A stretch of 64,000 bases of DNA from Vreelandella subglaciescola (GCF_900142895.1 NZ_LT670847.1:1674001-1738000), one strand, 5' to 3'. Shown: positions 8,762 through 19,894, numbered from the stretch's first letter. Notes: generated by a model not told the origin, from the sequence alone. Made by a program: numbers and translations.

Positions 8762-9382
8762 TTACTTCGAGTACAGCTCGACGATCAGGTTTTCGTTGAT
8801 GTCGGCAGACAGGTCACCGCGTTCAGGCAGAGCCTTGAAAGTGCCTTCCATCTTCTTGGCATCAGTTTCAATCCAAACCACATCGCCGCGGTTGGCCGCC
8901 AGTGTCAGTGCGCTCTGGATGCGAACCTGATTCTTCGCCTTTTCGCGAATGGCAACCACGTCGCCCGGCTTCACCTGGTAGGAAGCCACGTTGACGGTTC
9001 TACCGTTCACGGAAATCGCCTTGTGGCTGACCAGCTGACGCGCTTCAGAGCGAGTCGAGCCAAAGCCAATGCGGTAGACGACGTTGTCCAGTCGGGCTTC
9101 GAGCAGCTGCAACAACACTTCGCCGGTCGCGCCTTTGTTGCGCGCCGCGCTCTTGTAGTAGTTGCGGAACTGCTTTTCGAGTACGCCATACATACGGCGT
9201 ACTTTCTGCTTCTCGCGAAGCTGCAAGCCGTAGTCGGAAAGACGCTGACGGCGCTGGCCGTGTACACCCGGAATCTGCTCGGATTTACACTTTTTCTCGA
9301 AGGGAGTCACGCCACTCTTTAAAAAGAGGTCCGTGCCTTCACGACGAGATAATTTGCACTTCGGTCCAATATAACGGGCCAT
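8762..9382 (-). CDS. rpsD: 30S ribosomal protein S4
   Basis: S4 (206 residues) is a primary 16S rRNA binder that starts 30S assembly and, in E. coli, represses the alpha operon. The [18 protein letters not shown] start, the S4 RNA-binding domain ([20 protein letters not shown]) and the [17 protein letters not shown] end are diagnostic. Cys9 and Cys32 are present but not the full set of zinc ligands of C+ forms. It sits between rpsK and rpoA. Confidence 0.97.
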   Translation of the reverse strand: MARYIGPKCKLSRREGTDLFLKSGVTPFEKKCKSEQIPGVHGQRRQRLSDYGLQLREKQKVRRMYGVLEKQFRNYYKSAARNKGATGEVLLQLLEARLDNVVYRIGFGSTRSEARQLVSHKAISVNGRTVNVASYQVKPGDVVAIREKAKNQVRIQSALTLAANRGDVVWIETDAKKMEGTFKALPERGDLSADINENLIVELYSK

Positions 9383-9394
9383 GAATCTGTCTCC

Positions 9395-9781
9395 TTAAAC
9401 GCGGCGTTTCTTCGGCGGACGGCAGCCATTGTGGGGGATGGGCGTCGCGTCGATGATGCTTTGCACGCGGAAGCCGGCGGCATTCAGTGCGCGCACGGCG
9501 GATTCACGACCGGGACCGGGGCCTTTGACCAGCACGTCGACGTTTTTCACACCATACTCGGCTGCAGCAGTCGCTGCACGTTCACTTGCTACTTGAGCAG
9601 CGAACGGGGTGCTCTTACGAGAACCACGAAAACCCGAACCACCGGCGGTCGCCCAGGAAAGAGCGTTGCCCTGGCGGTCTGTGATCGTCACGATCGTGTT
9701 GTTAAAAGAGGCATGGATATGCGCAACGGCATCCACTACCTGCTTTTTAACCTTTTTGCGGTTACTACGCGGGTTAGCCAT
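9395..9781 (-). CDS. rpsK: 30S ribosomal protein S11
   Basis: S11 (128 residues) forms part of the platform of the small subunit near the mRNA exit. [15 protein letters not shown], the [14 protein letters not shown] stretch and the C-terminal [15 protein letters not shown] are unmistakable. It is the second gene of the alpha operon, 12 bases ahead of rpsD. Confidence 0.97.
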   Translation of the reverse strand: MANPRSNRKKVKKQVVDAVAHIHASFNNTIVTITDRQGNALSWATAGGSGFRGSRKSTPFAAQVASERAATAAAEYGVKNVDVLVKGPGPGRESAVRALNAAGFRVQSIIDATPIPHNGCRPPKKRRV

Positions 9782-9820
9782 GTTGATGTCTATTCCTGTC
9801 TTTACGCCAGAACGTGCGTG

Positions 9821-10177
9821 TTATTTGCGGATCGGCTTACGCGGGCCCTTACGGGTACGCGCGTTAGTCTTGGTCCGCTGACCACGCAGCGGAAGACTAC
9901 GACGATGACGCAGACCACGGTAGCAACCCAAGTCCATGAGACGCTTGATGTTAAGCGTGACATCACGGCGAAGGTCGCCTTCTACGGTGTACTTGCCAAC
10001 TTCAGAACGCAGGGTGTCGACTTCTTCAGAAGACAGCCCCTGGATCTTGGCAGTCGGCGCAACACCCGCGGCGGCACAGATGTGCTCCGCGCGTGTACGG
10101 CCGATCCCGAAGATATAGGTCAGCGAGATCGCCGCATGCTTGTTGTCCGGGATATTGACGCCTGCAATACGGGCCAT
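9821..10177 (-). CDS. rpsM: 30S ribosomal protein S13
   Basis: S13 (118 residues) lies in the 30S head and contacts L5 and the P-site tRNA. The [15 protein letters not shown] start and the basic C-terminus with [30 protein letters not shown] sequence identify it. It is the first gene of the alpha operon. The region upstream of its start (10178-10313) carries an inverted repeat CCGTGCA-AC-TGCACGG at 10255-10270, a possible leader structure for S4 autoregulation or an attenuator. Confidence 0.97.
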   Translation of the reverse strand: MARIAGVNIPDNKHAAISLTYIFGIGRTRAEHICAAAGVAPTAKIQGLSSEEVDTLRSEVGKYTVEGDLRRDVTLNIKRLMDLGCYRGLRHRRSLPLRGQRTKTNARTRKGPRKPIRK

Positions 10178-10254
10178 CAGCTTACTCCGAAATATGAGCG
10201 GCTTGCTCGTTGTTCATCTTTAAAAGGCGCAACAGCATACCCCATTAACCGCCC

Positions 10255-10270
10255 CCGTGCAACTGCACGG
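10255..10270. promoter_or_regulatory. Inverted repeat in the rpmJ-rpsM spacer
   Basis: CCGTGCA and TGCACGG form a short perfect stem around AC within the 137-base spacer between rpmJ and rpsM. No T-run follows on the minus strand, so it is not a standard terminator. It may belong to the alpha-operon leader that S4 recognises in E. coli, but the pseudoknot itself was not reconstructed. Confidence 0.35.
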
Positions 10271-10313
10271 TGCGTGGGGTATGCCGGCACCCGGCTAAAA
10301 TCAGCTCCGGGGA

Positions 10314-10427
10314 TTAACCCTGGCGCTGTTTGTGCCGCGGTTCGCTGCAAATGACGCGGACGGCGCCATTGCGACGAATAATCTTGCAGTTACGGCACAT
10401 CTTTTTTACGGAAGCTCGAACTTTCAT
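10314..10427 (-). CDS. rpmJ: 50S ribosomal protein L36 (zinc-binding type)
   Basis: This 37-residue gene encodes L36, a small large-subunit protein. The sequence begins [15 protein letters not shown] and ends [13 protein letters not shown]. Cys11, Cys14, Cys27 and His32 are the zinc ligands of the C+ form. It is the last gene of the spc operon, 31 bases after secY, as in most gammaproteobacteria. Zinc-free L36 paralogues, where they exist, are usually Zur-controlled and are not in this window. Confidence 0.96.
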   Translation of the reverse strand: MKVRASVKKMCRNCKIIRRNGAVRVICSEPRHKQRQG

Positions 10428-10458
10428 CGTTCTTTCTCCAAAACGGCTGCGACGCGCC

Positions 10459-11790
10459 TCAGCGCATGATGCCGCCGCTACCATAGCCTTTCAGGTTGGA
10501 CTTCTTCATCACCGAGTCATATTGATTCGACATGAGATGCGACTGCACCTGGGCCATGAAGTCCATGATCACCACCACCACGATCAGAAGCGAGGTACCG
10601 CCAAAGAAGAACGGCACGTTCCACGCCACGATGAGGAACTGGGGCATCAGGGAAACTGCAGTGATATATAAAGCACCGAACAGGGTCAGACGTGTCATCA
10701 CCTTGTCGATGTAGCGAGCGGTCTGCTCGCCGGGGCGAATGCCCGGCAGGAACGCGCCTGACTTTTTCAGATTGTCAGCCACATCCTTCGGGTTGAAGAC
10801 CAGCGCTGTGTAAAAGAAGCAGAAGAATACCACCGCGAGCCCAAAAAGCAAGATGTAGAGCGGCTGACCCGGACCTAATGCCTGGGAAGCCCGCTGCAAC
10901 CACTCCATACCTTCACCGGCTCCGACCCACTGGCCGATGGAGGCGGGGAACAGCAAAATGCTTGAAGCAAAGATCGCCGGAATAACACCGGCCATGTTCA
11001 CTTTCAGCGGCAAATAGCTGCTCTGGCCCGCATACATCTTGTTGCCTACCTGACGACGCGGATAGTTCACCTTGAGCCGGCGCTGGCCGCGTTCAATGAA
11101 CACGACAAACGCCACGGTCGCAATACCTAACGCCGTAAGCGCCAACAGCGGAAGCACATTCCAGGCCCCTTCGTTGCGGGCAAGCTCAAAGGCCTGCCCC
11201 ACGGCGCTGGGCAGCCCGGCGACGATACCGGCGAAAATCAGCAGCGAAATGCCGTTGCCGATCCCCTTTTCGGTAATCTGCTCGCCAAGCCACATCATGA
11301 ACGTCGCACCGGCCACAAAGGTGATAACCGCGGTGAAATAGAAGCTCAGGTCAGCGCTGTAGGCGATGCCTTGGCTCGCCAGGCCCACCGACATGCCGGT
11401 GGCCTGAACAAAGGCCAGAATCACCGTGCCGTAGCGAGTGTACTGGCTGATCTTGCGGCGGCCGGCTTCGCCTTCCTTCTTGAGCTGCTCAAGATGGGGC
11501 GAAACCGCAGTCATTAGCTGCATGATGATCGACGCCGATATATAGGGCATGATGCCCAGGGCGAGAACACTCATGCGCTCCAGCGCACCACCCGAGAACA
11601 TGTTGAACATGCCCAGGATGGTGCCCTGCTGCTCCCTGAACAAGGCAGCAAGCTGGTCAGGATTGATACCGGGAACGGGAATGTGGGCACCGATACGGTA
11701 CACCACGATGGCGAGAAGCACGAAGCGCAGACGCGCCCATAGTTCACTCAGGCCGCTACCCATCGCCGGCATGTTTCCTGACTTGGCCAT
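10459..11790 (-). CDS. secY: Protein translocase subunit SecY
   Basis: SecY (443 residues, ten membrane segments) is the channel of the Sec translocon and works with the SecE encoded at 37586-37969. Family landmarks include [13 protein letters not shown] near the N-terminus and [17 protein letters not shown] before the last segments. The length equals E. coli SecY. The start directly abuts the rplO stop codon, so the two are translated together. Confidence 0.97.
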   Translation of the reverse strand: MAKSGNMPAMGSGLSELWARLRFVLLAIVVYRIGAHIPVPGINPDQLAALFREQQGTILGMFNMFSGGALERMSVLALGIMPYISASIIMQLMTAVSPHLEQLKKEGEAGRRKISQYTRYGTVILAFVQATGMSVGLASQGIAYSADLSFYFTAVITFVAGATFMMWLGEQITEKGIGNGISLLIFAGIVAGLPSAVGQAFELARNEGAWNVLPLLALTALGIATVAFVVFIERGQRRLKVNYPRRQVGNKMYAGQSSYLPLKVNMAGVIPAIFASSILLFPASIGQWVGAGEGMEWLQRASQALGPGQPLYILLFGLAVVFFCFFYTALVFNPKDVADNLKKSGAFLPGIRPGEQTARYIDKVMTRLTLFGALYITAVSLMPQFLIVAWNVPFFFGGTSLLIVVVVIMDFMAQVQSHLMSNQYDSVMKKSNLKGYGSGGIMR

Positions 11791-12225
11791 TTAGTCCTCT
11801 ACCTTGCCGCCGGCAGTTTCGATCGCGGTACGGGCACCCTGGGTGACCTTGATACCGCGGACCGTAACCGCCTTTTTCAGTTCGCCGGAAAGGATGATTT
11901 TCGCGTGACGCGTAGCATCCTTCAGCACGTTGGCCTGCTTCAGCGTTTCCATAGTGACTTCGTCACCGGCAACCTGGGCAAGTTCAGCCAGACGCACTTC
12001 TTCAGACACGAGCGATTTGGCAGAGGTAAAGCCAAATTTCGGCAGACGACGCTGCAGCGGCATCTGGCCGCCTTCGAAACCGGGCTTGACGCTGCCACCG
12101 CTGCGTGACTTAAGGCCTTTGTGGCCACGGCCACCGGTCTTGCCCAGACCGGAACCGATGCCACGACCGACACGCTTTTCAGCGTGCTTGGAACCCGCTG
12201 CGGGGCTCAGGCTGTTAAGTTTCAT
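11791..12225 (-). CDS. rplO: 50S ribosomal protein L15
   Basis: L15 (144 residues) is a late-assembly large-subunit protein. [34 protein letters not shown] and the [17 protein letters not shown] motif identify it. It belongs to the spc operon between rpmD and secY, with only three bases separating it from rpmD. Confidence 0.97.
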   Translation of the reverse strand: MKLNSLSPAAGSKHAEKRVGRGIGSGLGKTGGRGHKGLKSRSGGSVKPGFEGGQMPLQRRLPKFGFTSAKSLVSEEVRLAELAQVAGDEVTMETLKQANVLKDATRHAKIILSGELKKAVTVRGIKVTQGARTAIETAGGKVED

Positions 12226-12228
12226 GGA

Positions 12229-12411
12229 TTACTCTCCCTCAACACGCACAAGGTAATTCACCTTGTGGATCATGCCGCGAACGGCGGGGGTGTCTTCCAG
12301 CTCAACCGTGTGACCGATACGGCGCAGGCCAAGGCCGTTAATCGTGGCCTTGTGCTTGCCCAGAACACCGATGGTGCTACGGACCTGGGTAACTTTAATC
12401 AAAGCTGCCAT
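12229..12411 (-). CDS. rpmD: 50S ribosomal protein L30
   Basis: L30 (60 residues) is a small large-subunit protein. [13 protein letters not shown], a [21 protein letters not shown] core and [12 protein letters not shown] match the family, and the length is as in E. coli. It lies in the spc operon six bases after rpsE and just ahead of rplO. Confidence 0.96.
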   Translation of the reverse strand: MAALIKVTQVRSTIGVLGKHKATINGLGLRRIGHTVELEDTPAVRGMIHKVNYLVRVEGE

Positions 12412-12417
12412 GTTGAA

Positions 12418-12918
12418 TTACCCCGTGATCGCTTCGACTGACAGGCCGCGCTTGGCCGCCACGTCGTCCGGCGAATGCATTGCGGCGAGGCCATTGACCG
12501 TCGCGCGCACTACGTTAACCGGGTTGGTGGAGCCGTAGCACTTGGCCAGTACGTCTTGGACGCCGGCAAGTTCAAGCACGGAGCGCATCGCACCACCGGC
12601 GATAATACCGGTACCTTCAGTGGCCGGCTGCATGTACACCTTGGAAGCACCGTGACGGGCTTTTACCGGGTACTGCAGCGTGCGGCCAGCGAGGCTGACC
12701 TTGACCATGTTGCGACGCGCCTGATCCATCGCTTTCTGGATTGCGACCGGCACTTCACGTGCCTTGCCGCGACCAAAACCGATACGGCCTTTGCCATCGC
12801 CCACGACGGTCAGTGCGGTAAAGCCGAATACACGACCCCCCTTGACCACCTTGGCGACACGGTTGATCTGCACAAGTTTCTCTTGCAGATCACCGTTTTG
12901 CTGTTCGTTCTTCGCCAT
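12418..12918 (-). CDS. rpsE: 30S ribosomal protein S5
   Basis: S5 (166 residues) lies at the mRNA entry channel and affects decoding accuracy. [23 protein letters not shown] and [20 protein letters not shown] are diagnostic of the N-terminal double-stranded RNA-binding fold. A C-terminal S5 domain follows. It is in the spc operon between rplR and rpmD. Confidence 0.97.
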   Translation of the reverse strand: MAKNEQQNGDLQEKLVQINRVAKVVKGGRVFGFTALTVVGDGKGRIGFGRGKAREVPVAIQKAMDQARRNMVKVSLAGRTLQYPVKARHGASKVYMQPATEGTGIIAGGAMRSVLELAGVQDVLAKCYGSTNPVNVVRATVNGLAAMHSPDDVAAKRGLSVEAITG

Positions 12919-12929
12919 CGTAAAACCCT

Positions 12930-13280
12930 TTAGAATTCCAGGCCGCCTTCACGAGCGGCGTCGGCCAAAGCCTTGACGCGACCGTGAAACTTAAAGCCAG
13001 CACGGTCGAAGGCTACCTGGGTGATGCCTGCTTCCTTAGCGCGCTCGGCAATCAGGGCGCCCACTTTCGTGGCCGCTTCTGAATTACCGGTTGCACCCTC
13101 GCGCAGTGCCTTGTCCAGCGTAGATGCACTGGCCAGCACTTTGCCACCATCCGGCGAGATAACCTGCGCATAGATGTGACGCGGAGTACGGTTGACGCAC
13201 AGGCGGAACGCGCCTAGCTCGCGGATCTTGGCGCGAGCGCGGCGGGCACGACGGAGACGAGATTCTTTCTTCGCGTTCAT
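12930..13280 (-). CDS. rplR: 50S ribosomal protein L18
   Basis: L18 (116 residues) binds 5S rRNA together with L5 and L25. The basic N-terminus ([19 protein letters not shown]), [16 protein letters not shown] and [20 protein letters not shown] are typical. It lies between rplF and rpsE in the spc operon, with spacers of nine and eleven bases. Confidence 0.97.
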   Translation of the reverse strand: MNAKKESRLRRARRARAKIRELGAFRLCVNRTPRHIYAQVISPDGGKVLASASTLDKALREGATGNSEAATKVGALIAERAKEAGITQVAFDRAGFKFHGRVKALADAAREGGLEF

Positions 13281-13289
13281 AACCCTGCC

Positions 13290-13820
13290 TTACTTCTTCT
13301 TGGCTTCTTTGCGACGCACCTGCTCGTCGGCGTACCGGACACCCTTGCCTTTATACGGCTCGGGCGGACGGAAGGCGCGGATTTCCGCAGCAGCATGGCC
13401 GAGCTTCTGCTTATCCGCGCTTTTCAGCACGATGACCGTGTTCTTGGGCGTTTCCGCCGTAACACCGTCAGGCAGTTCATAGTCGACCGGGTGCGAGAAG
13501 CCCAGTGAAAGATTGAGCGTCTGGCCCTTGGTCTGGGCACGATAACCGACGCCAACAATTTCGAGGGTCTTGCTAAAGCCCTCGGATACACCCGTGACCA
13601 GGTTTTGCACCAGGGCACGGGTTGTGCCGGCCATCGCCCAGCTTCTTGCCGACTCACTCGGGGCGAAGGTCAGCTGGCCGTCTTCCTGACCAACCACCAC
13701 ATCAGGGTGGATGGTCAGCGACAGCGTGCCCTGGCCGCCCTTGGCGGTCAGCTGGTCGGCGTCAATCTTGATTTCGACGCCGGCGGGCACTTTAACCGGA
13801 TATTTCGCTATGCGGGACAT
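13290..13820 (-). CDS. rplF: 50S ribosomal protein L6
   Basis: L6 (176 residues) consists of two duplicated RNA-binding folds near the factor-binding site. [17 protein letters not shown], the [19 protein letters not shown] segment and the [13 protein letters not shown] signature near the C-terminus identify it. It lies in the spc operon nine bases after rpsH. Confidence 0.97.
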   Translation of the reverse strand: MSRIAKYPVKVPAGVEIKIDADQLTAKGGQGTLSLTIHPDVVVGQEDGQLTFAPSESARSWAMAGTTRALVQNLVTGVSEGFSKTLEIVGVGYRAQTKGQTLNLSLGFSHPVDYELPDGVTAETPKNTVIVLKSADKQKLGHAAAEIRAFRPPEPYKGKGVRYADEQVRRKEAKKK

Positions 13821-13829
13821 TCCAGCCTC

Positions 13830-14222
13830 CTAGAATACGGTGCAGATGACTTCACCACCGACACCCGCCTGGCGCGCGGCGCGATCGGTCATCACCCCGT
13901 TGGAGGTAGTGACAATCGCGATACCCAGACCGTCGGCAACTTTGGGCAGATTGCTCTTGCCCTTGTACTGACGCAGAGAGGGCTTGGAAACCCGCTGGAT
14001 GTGGTCGATAACCGGCTTGCCCTCAAAGTACTTGAGAGACACGGACAGTTCGGGCTTGCTGCTTTCAGCCACCGCGTATTCGGCGATGTAGCCCTCTTCT
14101 TTCAGCACGCGGGCCACTTCCACTTTCAGCTTGGAAGACGGCATGGTGACCGTCTCCTTGGTGGCCATCTGCGCATTGCGGATACGGGTGAACATATCCG
14201 CCAGAGTGTCTTGCATGCTCAT
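13830..14222 (-). CDS. rpsH: 30S ribosomal protein S8
   Basis: S8 (130 residues) binds the central domain of 16S rRNA and, in E. coli, represses the spc operon by binding near the rplE start. [16 protein letters not shown] at the start and the conserved [19 protein letters not shown] end are characteristic. It lies between rpsN and rplF. Confidence 0.97.
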   Translation of the reverse strand: MSMQDTLADMFTRIRNAQMATKETVTMPSSKLKVEVARVLKEEGYIAEYAVAESSKPELSVSLKYFEGKPVIDHIQRVSKPSLRQYKGKSNLPKVADGLGIAIVTTSNGVMTDRAARQAGVGGEVICTVF

Positions 14223-14256
14223 TTAATGTGCGCTCCTGATGTTTCTACGTGGCCCA

Positions 14257-14562
14257 TTACCAGCTGGACTTCTTGAGTCCAGGGACGTCGCCACGCATGG
14301 CGGCTTCACGCAGCTTGTTACGACCGAGGCCGAACTTAGTATAAAAACCGTGCGGACGGCCAGTTACGCGGCAGCGGTTACGCTGGCGTACCGGGCTTGA
14401 GTCGCGCGGCAGTTGCTGCAGCTTGAGCTGCGCGTCGAAGCGCTCTTCGTCAGAAGCGTTCACGTTTTGAGCGATAGCCTTGAGCTCAGCCCGCTTGGCC
14501 GCATACTTCGCGACCAGCTTGGTGCGCTTGTGCTCACGCTCTACCATGCTTTTCTTTGCCAT
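14257..14562 (-). CDS. rpsN: 30S ribosomal protein S14 (zinc-independent type)
   Basis: S14 (101 residues) lies in the 30S head. [42 protein letters not shown] and the GLKKSSW end identify it. The length and the lack of paired CxxC motifs show the long C- form, which needs no zinc. It is in the spc operon between rplE and rpsH. Confidence 0.97.
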   Translation of the reverse strand: MAKKSMVEREHKRTKLVAKYAAKRAELKAIAQNVNASDEERFDAQLKLQQLPRDSSPVRQRNRCRVTGRPHGFYTKFGLGRNKLREAAMRGDVPGLKKSSW

Positions 14563-14572
14563 GATCCAACCC

Positions 14573-15112
14573 TTATTTCTTGAACGGGAAGTTCAGCGCA
14601 CGGAGTAGTGCACGACCTTCCTCGTCGGTGTTGGCAGTAGTGGTGACAGTGACATCCAGCCCCCGAACGCGATCGACTTTATCATATTCGATCTCGGGAA
14701 AGATGAGCTGTTCACGCACCCCCATAGAATAGTTGCCACGACCGTCAAAAGACTTCGGGTTGAGACCACGGAAGTCACGCACGCGAGGAATCGCGATGTT
14801 GACCAGACGGTCCAGGAAGTCCCACATGCGCTCAGCGCGCAGCGTGACCTTGACACCGATCGGCCAACCTTCACGCACCTTGAAGCCCGCGATGGACTTG
14901 CGTGCTTTGGTCACCAGCGGCTTTTGCCCGGAAATCTTTTCCAGGTCGCCGATGGCATTGTCGATCAGCTTTTTATCGCTGACCGCGTCGCCGATGCCCA
15001 TGTTCAGGGTCACTTTCGTGATCCGGGGCACCTGCATTACGTTGGCGTAGCTAAACTCATTTGTGAGCTGCGACACCACTTCGTTTTGATAACGTTCTTT
15101 CAAGTTCGCCAT
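14573..15112 (-). CDS. rplE: 50S ribosomal protein L5
   Basis: L5 (179 residues) binds 5S rRNA and contacts S13 across the subunit bridge. The [18 protein letters not shown] stretch, [18 protein letters not shown] and the [18 protein letters not shown] motif are diagnostic. It lies ten bases ahead of rpsN in the spc operon. Confidence 0.97.
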   Translation of the reverse strand: MANLKERYQNEVVSQLTNEFSYANVMQVPRITKVTLNMGIGDAVSDKKLIDNAIGDLEKISGQKPLVTKARKSIAGFKVREGWPIGVKVTLRAERMWDFLDRLVNIAIPRVRDFRGLNPKSFDGRGNYSMGVREQLIFPEIEYDKVDRVRGLDVTVTTTANTDEEGRALLRALNFPFKK

Positions 15113-15130
15113 TTTGCTACCCGACTCACG

Positions 15131-15445
15131 TTAGGCGTCGATCTGCGACTGCGTCGACTTGTAGATACGTACCTTGGTACCGTCTTCCTTTACCTGGAAG
15201 CCGACGCGATCCGCCTTACCGGTCTCCGAATTGAAGATGGCTACGTTGGACGCGTGAATCGGAGCCTCGCGCTCGACGATACCGCCCTGATTTCCCGCCA
15301 TGGGATTTGGCTTGGTGTGACGCTTGATCATGTTCACACCGGACACCACGAAACGGTTTTCAAGTATCCGCTTCACGGTGCCACGCTTGCCCTTGTCCTT
15401 TCCGGCGAGGACGATGACTTCATCGTCACGTTTGATCTTTTGCAT
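15131..15445 (-). CDS. rplX: 50S ribosomal protein L24
   Basis: L24 (104 residues) is an assembly initiator of the large subunit with a KOW motif. [19 protein letters not shown] followed by [17 protein letters not shown] is typical. It is the second gene of the spc operon, between rplN and rplE. Confidence 0.97.
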   Translation of the reverse strand: MQKIKRDDEVIVLAGKDKGKRGTVKRILENRFVVSGVNMIKRHTKPNPMAGNQGGIVEREAPIHASNVAIFNSETGKADRVGFQVKEDGTKVRIYKSTQSQIDA

Positions 15446-15459
15446 ATCCGCCTCGCTCC

Positions 15460-15831
15460 TTACAGCACTTCAGGCGCTAAGGAAATGATCTTCATGAACT
15501 TTTCGTTGCGCAGTTCACGAGTGACCGGCCCGAAAATACGAGTGCCGACGGGCTGTTCGTTGGTGTTTTGCAACAGAACCGCCGCATTTCCATCGAAACG
15601 GATCAGCGAACCGTCGGAACGACGGACGCCGCTTTTGGTGCGAACGACTACCGCTTTCATGACTTGGCCTTTTTTGACCTTGCCACGCGGAATCGCTTCT
15701 TTTACTGATACCTTGATGACGTCACCAACGCGAGCGTAGCGGCGATGCGAACCGCCCAGCACCTTGATGCATTGCACCCGGCGCGCTCCGCTGTTGTCAG
15801 CGACATCCAGTACTGTCTGAGTCTGAATCAT
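15460..15831 (-). CDS. rplN: 50S ribosomal protein L14
   Basis: L14 (123 residues) lies at the subunit interface. [20 protein letters not shown], the [13 protein letters not shown] stretch and [16 protein letters not shown] are diagnostic. It is the first gene of the spc operon, 51 bases after rpsQ. No separate strong promoter was identified in that spacer, so read-through from S10 is likely. Confidence 0.97.
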   Translation of the reverse strand: MIQTQTVLDVADNSGARRVQCIKVLGGSHRRYARVGDVIKVSVKEAIPRGKVKKGQVMKAVVVRTKSGVRRSDGSLIRFDGNAAVLLQNTNEQPVGTRIFGPVTRELRNEKFMKIISLAPEVL

Positions 15832-15882
15832 CGGTTTTCTCCAAACCTAATCTGACTGCACTTGCTGAACAGACACAGGATT

Positions 15883-16143
15883 TTACTCCTTGGCCTGCTC
15901 AACCACTTCGACCAGCGTCCAAGACTTGTTCTTGGACAGCGGACGGCACTCCTGAATGGACACCGTGTCGCCGTCATTCGCCTTGTTCGCCTCATCATGG
16001 GCGTGCAGCTTAGTGGAGCGCTTGACGTATTTTCCGTAGATCGGGTGACGCTCACGACGCTCGATCATCACAACGATGGACTTGTCCATCTTGTCGCTCA
16101 CCACCTGGCCGGTGAGCGTACGTGTTTTCTTTTCTTCGGCCAT
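15883..16143 (-). CDS. rpsQ: 30S ribosomal protein S17
   Basis: S17 (86 residues) is a primary 16S rRNA binder. [37 protein letters not shown] and the [17 protein letters not shown] end identify it. The ATG at 16143 with AGGTGA five bases upstream is preferred over an in-frame GTG at 16152, which would overlap the rpmC stop. It closes the S10 operon. Confidence 0.96.
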   Translation of the reverse strand: MAEEKKTRTLTGQVVSDKMDKSIVVMIERRERHPIYGKYVKRSTKLHAHDEANKANDGDTVSIQECRPLSKNKSWTLVEVVEQAKE

Positions 16144-16144
16144 C

Positions 16145-16336
16145 TCAGTCACCTGCCTTCTCGTTGAGCACAGTCTTCACGCGGGCAATGTCCCGACGGA
16201 CCTGCTTGAGCAGATGGGTCTGGCTCAGTTGGCCGGTGGCCTTCTGCATGCGCAGGTTAAACTGCTCGCGGAGGAGTTCAAGAATTTGCTCCTGAAGCTC
16301 TCCAGCGGATTTCTCACGAATTTCCTGGGCTTTCAT
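16145..16336 (-). CDS. rpmC: 50S ribosomal protein L29
   Basis: L29 (63 residues) sits at the exit tunnel, close to the docking site of trigger factor and [21 protein letters not shown] and [20 protein letters not shown] are typical. The ATG at 16336 overlaps the rplP stop (TGATG) and gives the usual length; a GTG one codon upstream is less likely. It is translationally linked to rplP and one base from rpsQ. Confidence 0.96.
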   Translation of the reverse strand: MKAQEIREKSAGELQEQILELLREQFNLRMQKATGQLSQTHLLKQVRRDIARVKTVLNEKAGD

Positions 16337-16749
16337 CACATCACCGTCCGTTTAGCAAAGGTGGTGGATACGGGCATTTTCTGTGAAGCAAGCTCAAACG
16401 CTTCGCGCGCAAGCTCTTCAGAAACACCTTCGATCTCGTAAAGAACCCGACCCGGCTGGATCTGGGCAACCCAGTACTCGACAGAGCCTTTACCCTTACC
16501 CATACGAACTTCGAGAGGCTTTTTGGAGATTGGCTTATCCGGGAATACGCGGATCCAGATCTTGCCGCCACGTTTGACGTGACGCGTGATCGCACGACGG
16601 CCGGCTTCGATCTGGCGCGCGGTAACGCGACCACGACCGGTAGCCTTCAGGCCGTATTCCCCGAAGCTAATCTTGCTTCCACGATGCGCGAGGCCACGGT
16701 TACGGCCTTTTTGCACCTTGCGGAATTTTAAACGCTTGGGTTGTAACAT
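16336..16749 (-). CDS. rplP: 50S ribosomal protein L16
   Basis: L16 (137 residues) organises the A-site region of the large subunit. [40 protein letters not shown] and the [14 protein letters not shown] motif are diagnostic. It lies between rpsC and rpmC in the S10 operon and overlaps the latter by one base. Confidence 0.97.
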   Translation of the reverse strand: MLQPKRLKFRKVQKGRNRGLAHRGSKISFGEYGLKATGRGRVTARQIEAGRRAITRHVKRGGKIWIRVFPDKPISKKPLEVRMGKGKGSVEYWVAQIQPGRVLYEIEGVSEELAREAFELASQKMPVSTTFAKRTVM

Positions 16750-16764
16750 CGACTCACTCTCCCC

Positions 16765-17463
16765 TTACCTGGAACCTTTCTTCTTGGGCGCGTTACCGGC
16801 AGGCTGCTTGGCCTTGGCACGAACTTCCTCGATACCGCCGAGGATTTCACCCTTGAAGATCCACACTTTGACGCCGATGACGCCGTAGGTGGTGTGAGCT
16901 TCGTAAGTGGCGTAGTCGATGTCCGCACGCAGCGTGTGCAGCGGAACGCGACCTTCGCGATACCATTCGGTACGTGCGATTTCAGCACCACCCAAACGTC
17001 CTGACAGCTGAATCTTGATACCGCCCGCACCCAGGCGCATGGAGTTCTGTACCGCGCGCTTCATGGCACGACGGAACATCACACGGCGCTCGAGCTGGCC
17101 GGCAACGTTTCCCGCTACCAGTTTGGCATCCAGCTCCGGCTTGCGAACTTCTTCAATGTTCACATGCACCGCAACGCCCATCAGCTTGGCAAGATCTCGG
17201 CGCAGACGGTCAACGTCTTCACCTTTCTTGCCGATCACAATGCCCGGACGGGCCGTGTGAATCGTGATGCGGGCGTTGTTCGCCGGACGCTCGATGTGAA
17301 TGCGGCTTACGGAGGCGTGTTTAAGACGCTCTGCCAGGAAGCTACGCACTTCGAGATCGTTATTGAGCTTATCGGCATAAGCGCCGCGCTCGGCATACCA
17401 GACAGAAGCATGGTCTTTGACAATGCCCAGTCGAATGCCTATTGGATTGACTTTCTGACCCAT
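16765..17463 (-). CDS. rpsC: 30S ribosomal protein S3
   Basis: S3 (232 residues) forms the mRNA entry pore with S4 and S5 and helps unwind m[21 protein letters not shown], the KH-domain GXXG region ([15 protein letters not shown]) and the [15 protein letters not shown] signature identify it. It lies in the S10 operon between rplV and rplP. Confidence 0.97.
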   Translation of the reverse strand: MGQKVNPIGIRLGIVKDHASVWYAERGAYADKLNNDLEVRSFLAERLKHASVSRIHIERPANNARITIHTARPGIVIGKKGEDVDRLRRDLAKLMGVAVHVNIEEVRKPELDAKLVAGNVAGQLERRVMFRRAMKRAVQNSMRLGAGGIKIQLSGRLGGAEIARTEWYREGRVPLHTLRADIDYATYEAHTTYGVIGVKVWIFKGEILGGIEEVRAKAKQPAGNAPKKKGSR

Positions 17464-17474
17464 CTGGTCGACTC

Positions 17475-17807
17475 CTACTTCTCGGCTACCTTGACGGTGA
17501 TGTGGCAGGTGCGCTTCAAGATACGATCCGCGCGGCCTTTGGCACGCGGCTTGATACGCTTGAGCGTCATGCCCTCATCGACGCAGATGGTCGAGACACG
17601 CAGCTCGTCGATATCCATGCCGTTATTTTCTTCCGCGTTTGCAATGGCGGACTGAAGCACTTTCTGGACCAATGTGGCAGCCTTCTTCGGTGAGAAGGCC
17701 AGCAGGTCGAGTGCCTCGGCGACCGGTTTATCACGCACCTGGTCAGCCACCAAACGGGCCTTTTGGGCGGATAATCGAGCGCCACGCAGCTTAGCTGTGA
17801 CTTCCAT
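17475..17807 (-). CDS. rplV: 50S ribosomal protein L22
   Basis: L22 (110 residues) lines the nascent-peptide exit tunnel, and its long beta-hairpin is a macrolide resistance locus. [34 protein letters not shown] and the hairpin [18 protein letters not shown] appear wild-type. It lies between rpsS and rpsC. Confidence 0.97.
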   Translation of the reverse strand: MEVTAKLRGARLSAQKARLVADQVRDKPVAEALDLLAFSPKKAATLVQKVLQSAIANAEENNGMDIDELRVSTICVDEGMTLKRIKPRAKGRADRILKRTCHITVKVAEK

Positions 17808-17824
17808 CTCTAAACCTCTCTGGC

Positions 17825-18100
17825 TTACCGTTTGGCTTTCTTGTCCGCCACGTGCCCGCGATAAAGGCGGGTGGCAGCGAATTCGCCCAGCTTGTGGCCA
17901 ACCATTTCCTCGGAGACGTGCACCGGGACGTGTTGGCGACCGTTATGAACTGCAATGGTCAGGCCTACCATATTGGGCAGAACCATCGAACGACGCGACC
18001 AGGTCTTGATCGGTTTGCGGTCGTTCTTTTCCGCTGCAGTCTCGACCTTCTTCAAAAGGTGAAGGTCAATAAAGGGACCTTTCTTTAGTGAACGTGGCAC
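17825..18100 (-). CDS. rpsS: 30S ribosomal protein S19
   Basis: S19 (91 residues) lies in the 30S head and forms a complex with S13. [39 protein letters not shown] and [15 protein letters not shown] are diagnostic. It is in the S10 operon between rplB and rplV. Confidence 0.97.
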   Translation of the reverse strand: MPRSLKKGPFIDLHLLKKVETAAEKNDRKPIKTWSRRSMVLPNMVGLTIAVHNGRQHVPVHVSEEMVGHKLGEFAATRLYRGHVADKKAKR

Positions 18101-18133
18101 AGCCGTTACCTCTTAATGTCTTGGCGTGGGATC

Positions 18134-18964
18134 TTATTTCCGGTTCTTGCGACGACGAACAATCAGCGAATCATTACGCTTGTTCTTGCGGGTCTTGTAA
18201 CCCTTCGTCGGCACACCCCAGGGGGTGACCGGGTGACGACCGCCGCTTGAGCGACCTTCACCACCACCGTGTGGGTGGTCGATCGGGTTCATCGCCACAC
18301 CGCGGACGGTCGGGCGGACACCGCGCCAGCGCTTAGCACCGGCCTTACCCAGACGACGCAGGCTGTGCTCGGAATTGCTCACTTGCCCCAGGGTCGCACG
18401 GCACTCAGCCAGAACCTTGCGCGTTTCGCCGGAACGAAGACGCAGGGTAACGTAGTTGCCTTCACGCGCGACCAGCTGTGCGCTTGTGCCGGCACTGCGA
18501 GCCAGTTGTGCGCCCTTAGCCGGCTTGAGTTCAACACCGTGAACGGTAGAACCCAGCGGGATGTTACGCAGCGGCAAGGCATTGCCTTTCTTGATGGGCG
18601 CGTTGACACCTGATTCCAGCACGTCGTCGACGCTAACGCCACGCGGTGCAATGATGTAACGACGCTCGCCATCAGCATACTTCAGCAGCGCGATATGTGC
18701 GCTACGGTTCGGGTCGTATTCCACACGCTCAACGGTGGCGGGAACGCCATCCTTGGTGCGTTTGAAATCGATCAACCGATAGTGGTGACGGTGACCACCG
18801 CCGACGTGGCGGCTGGTGATGCGACCGTTGTTGTTACGACCACCGGTCTTGGACTGCTTTTCCAACAGCGGTGCATACGCACGACCCTTGTGCAGCTTGT
18901 CGCCCACGATCTTGACGACGTGGCGACGACCGGCGGATGTTGGTTTGGTCTTGACGATTGCCAT
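18134..18964 (-). CDS. rplB: 50S ribosomal protein L2
   Basis: L2 (276 residues) supports peptidyl transfer and subunit association. The N-terminal OB-like part ([18 protein letters not shown]) and the conserved C-terminal [19 protein letters not shown] with the catalytic-centre histidine are present. The length is about the family standard. It lies between rplW and rpsS. Confidence 0.97.
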   Translation of the reverse strand: MAIVKTKPTSAGRRHVVKIVGDKLHKGRAYAPLLEKQSKTGGRNNNGRITSRHVGGGHRHHYRLIDFKRTKDGVPATVERVEYDPNRSAHIALLKYADGERRYIIAPRGVSVDDVLESGVNAPIKKGNALPLRNIPLGSTVHGVELKPAKGAQLARSAGTSAQLVAREGNYVTLRLRSGETRKVLAECRATLGQVSNSEHSLRRLGKAGAKRWRGVRPTVRGVAMNPIDHPHGGGEGRSSGGRHPVTPWGVPTKGYKTRKNKRNDSLIVRRRKNRK

Positions 18965-18981
18965 TATCCGTACTCCTGCCC

Positions 18982-19278
18982 TTATTCGGCGCCAGCGAAG
19001 TCTTCGAGCGTTTCGCCCGCAGCCAAGGTCACATACGCCTTGCGATAACCCTTACGCAGGCCAACGCCGTGTGCTGTACGCTTGGTTTTACCCTTGACGT
19101 TAAGCGCCTGAACACCATCAACCTTCTTGCCAAAAAGAGCTTCAACAGCCTTTTTGATTTCAGGTTTGGTAGCGTCGCTCGCCACTCTGAAAACGTACTG
19201 ATTGCGCTCTGCTGCCATCGCGGCCTTTTCGGTCACGTGCGGCCCAAGCAGAACCTTGAATACGCGTTCCTGGTTCAT
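18982..19278 (-). CDS. rplW: 50S ribosomal protein L23
   Basis: L23 (98 residues) is the trigger factor and SRP docking protein at the tunnel exit. [20 protein letters not shown] and [20 protein letters not shown] identify it. Its start overlaps the rplD stop by four bases (ATGA), so the two are translationally coupled. Confidence 0.97.
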   Translation of the reverse strand: MNQERVFKVLLGPHVTEKAAMAAERNQYVFRVASDATKPEIKKAVEALFGKKVDGVQALNVKGKTKRTAHGVGLRKGYRKAYVTLAAGETLEDFAGAE

Positions 19279-19880
19279 GCCAGCTTCTCCTCGAATTTAC
19301 GCAGGGCGGAGACGGTGATCAGCACCTTGTCAAAGGCGACCAAACTCACCGGGTCAGCTGCCGCAACGTCCACCACGTCAATGTGGGGAAGATTGCGCGC
19401 GGCCAGATAGAGCTTCTCGTCAATGTCTTCGGTGACGATCAGCGCTTTTTCCAGCTCAAGCTCTTTAAGCTTGGCAGCTACCTGCTTGGTCTTGGGCGCA
19501 TCAACGGCGAATTCTTCCACCACCACCAGACGTTCCTGGCGTACGAGCTCAGACAGGATAGAACGCATCGCAGCGCGATACATTTTGCGGTTAACCTTCT
19601 GGGAATGATCCTGCGGACGTGCCGCGAAGGTTACGCCGCCGCCGCGCCAGATTGGCGAGCGGATGGTGCCGGCACGAGCGCGACCGGTACCCTTCTGACG
19701 CCACGGCTTCTTACCACCGCCACGTACGTCAGAACGATTCTTTTGTGCACGAGTGCCCTGGCGGCCACCGGCGAGATACGCCGTGACGACCTGGTGAACC
19801 AGCGCCTCGTTGAATTCTTTGCCAAAGGTGGCGTCGGCTACTTCTACGGTACCCGCGCCTGCAGCAAGATTCAGATTCAT
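19275..19880 (-). CDS. rplD: 50S ribosomal protein L4
   Basis: L4 (201 residues) has a loop reaching into the exit tunnel and, in E. coli, autoregulates the S10 operon by binding its leader. The loop region [20 protein letters not shown] followed by [19 protein letters not shown] is intact. It lies between rplC and rplW. Confidence 0.97.
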   Translation of the reverse strand: MNLNLAAGAGTVEVADATFGKEFNEALVHQVVTAYLAGGRQGTRAQKNRSDVRGGGKKPWRQKGTGRARAGTIRSPIWRGGGVTFAARPQDHSQKVNRKMYRAAMRSILSELVRQERLVVVEEFAVDAPKTKQVAAKLKELELEKALIVTEDIDEKLYLAARNLPHIDVVDVAAADPVSLVAFDKVLITVSALRKFEEKLA

Positions 19881-19894
19881 TGGTATTATCCTCT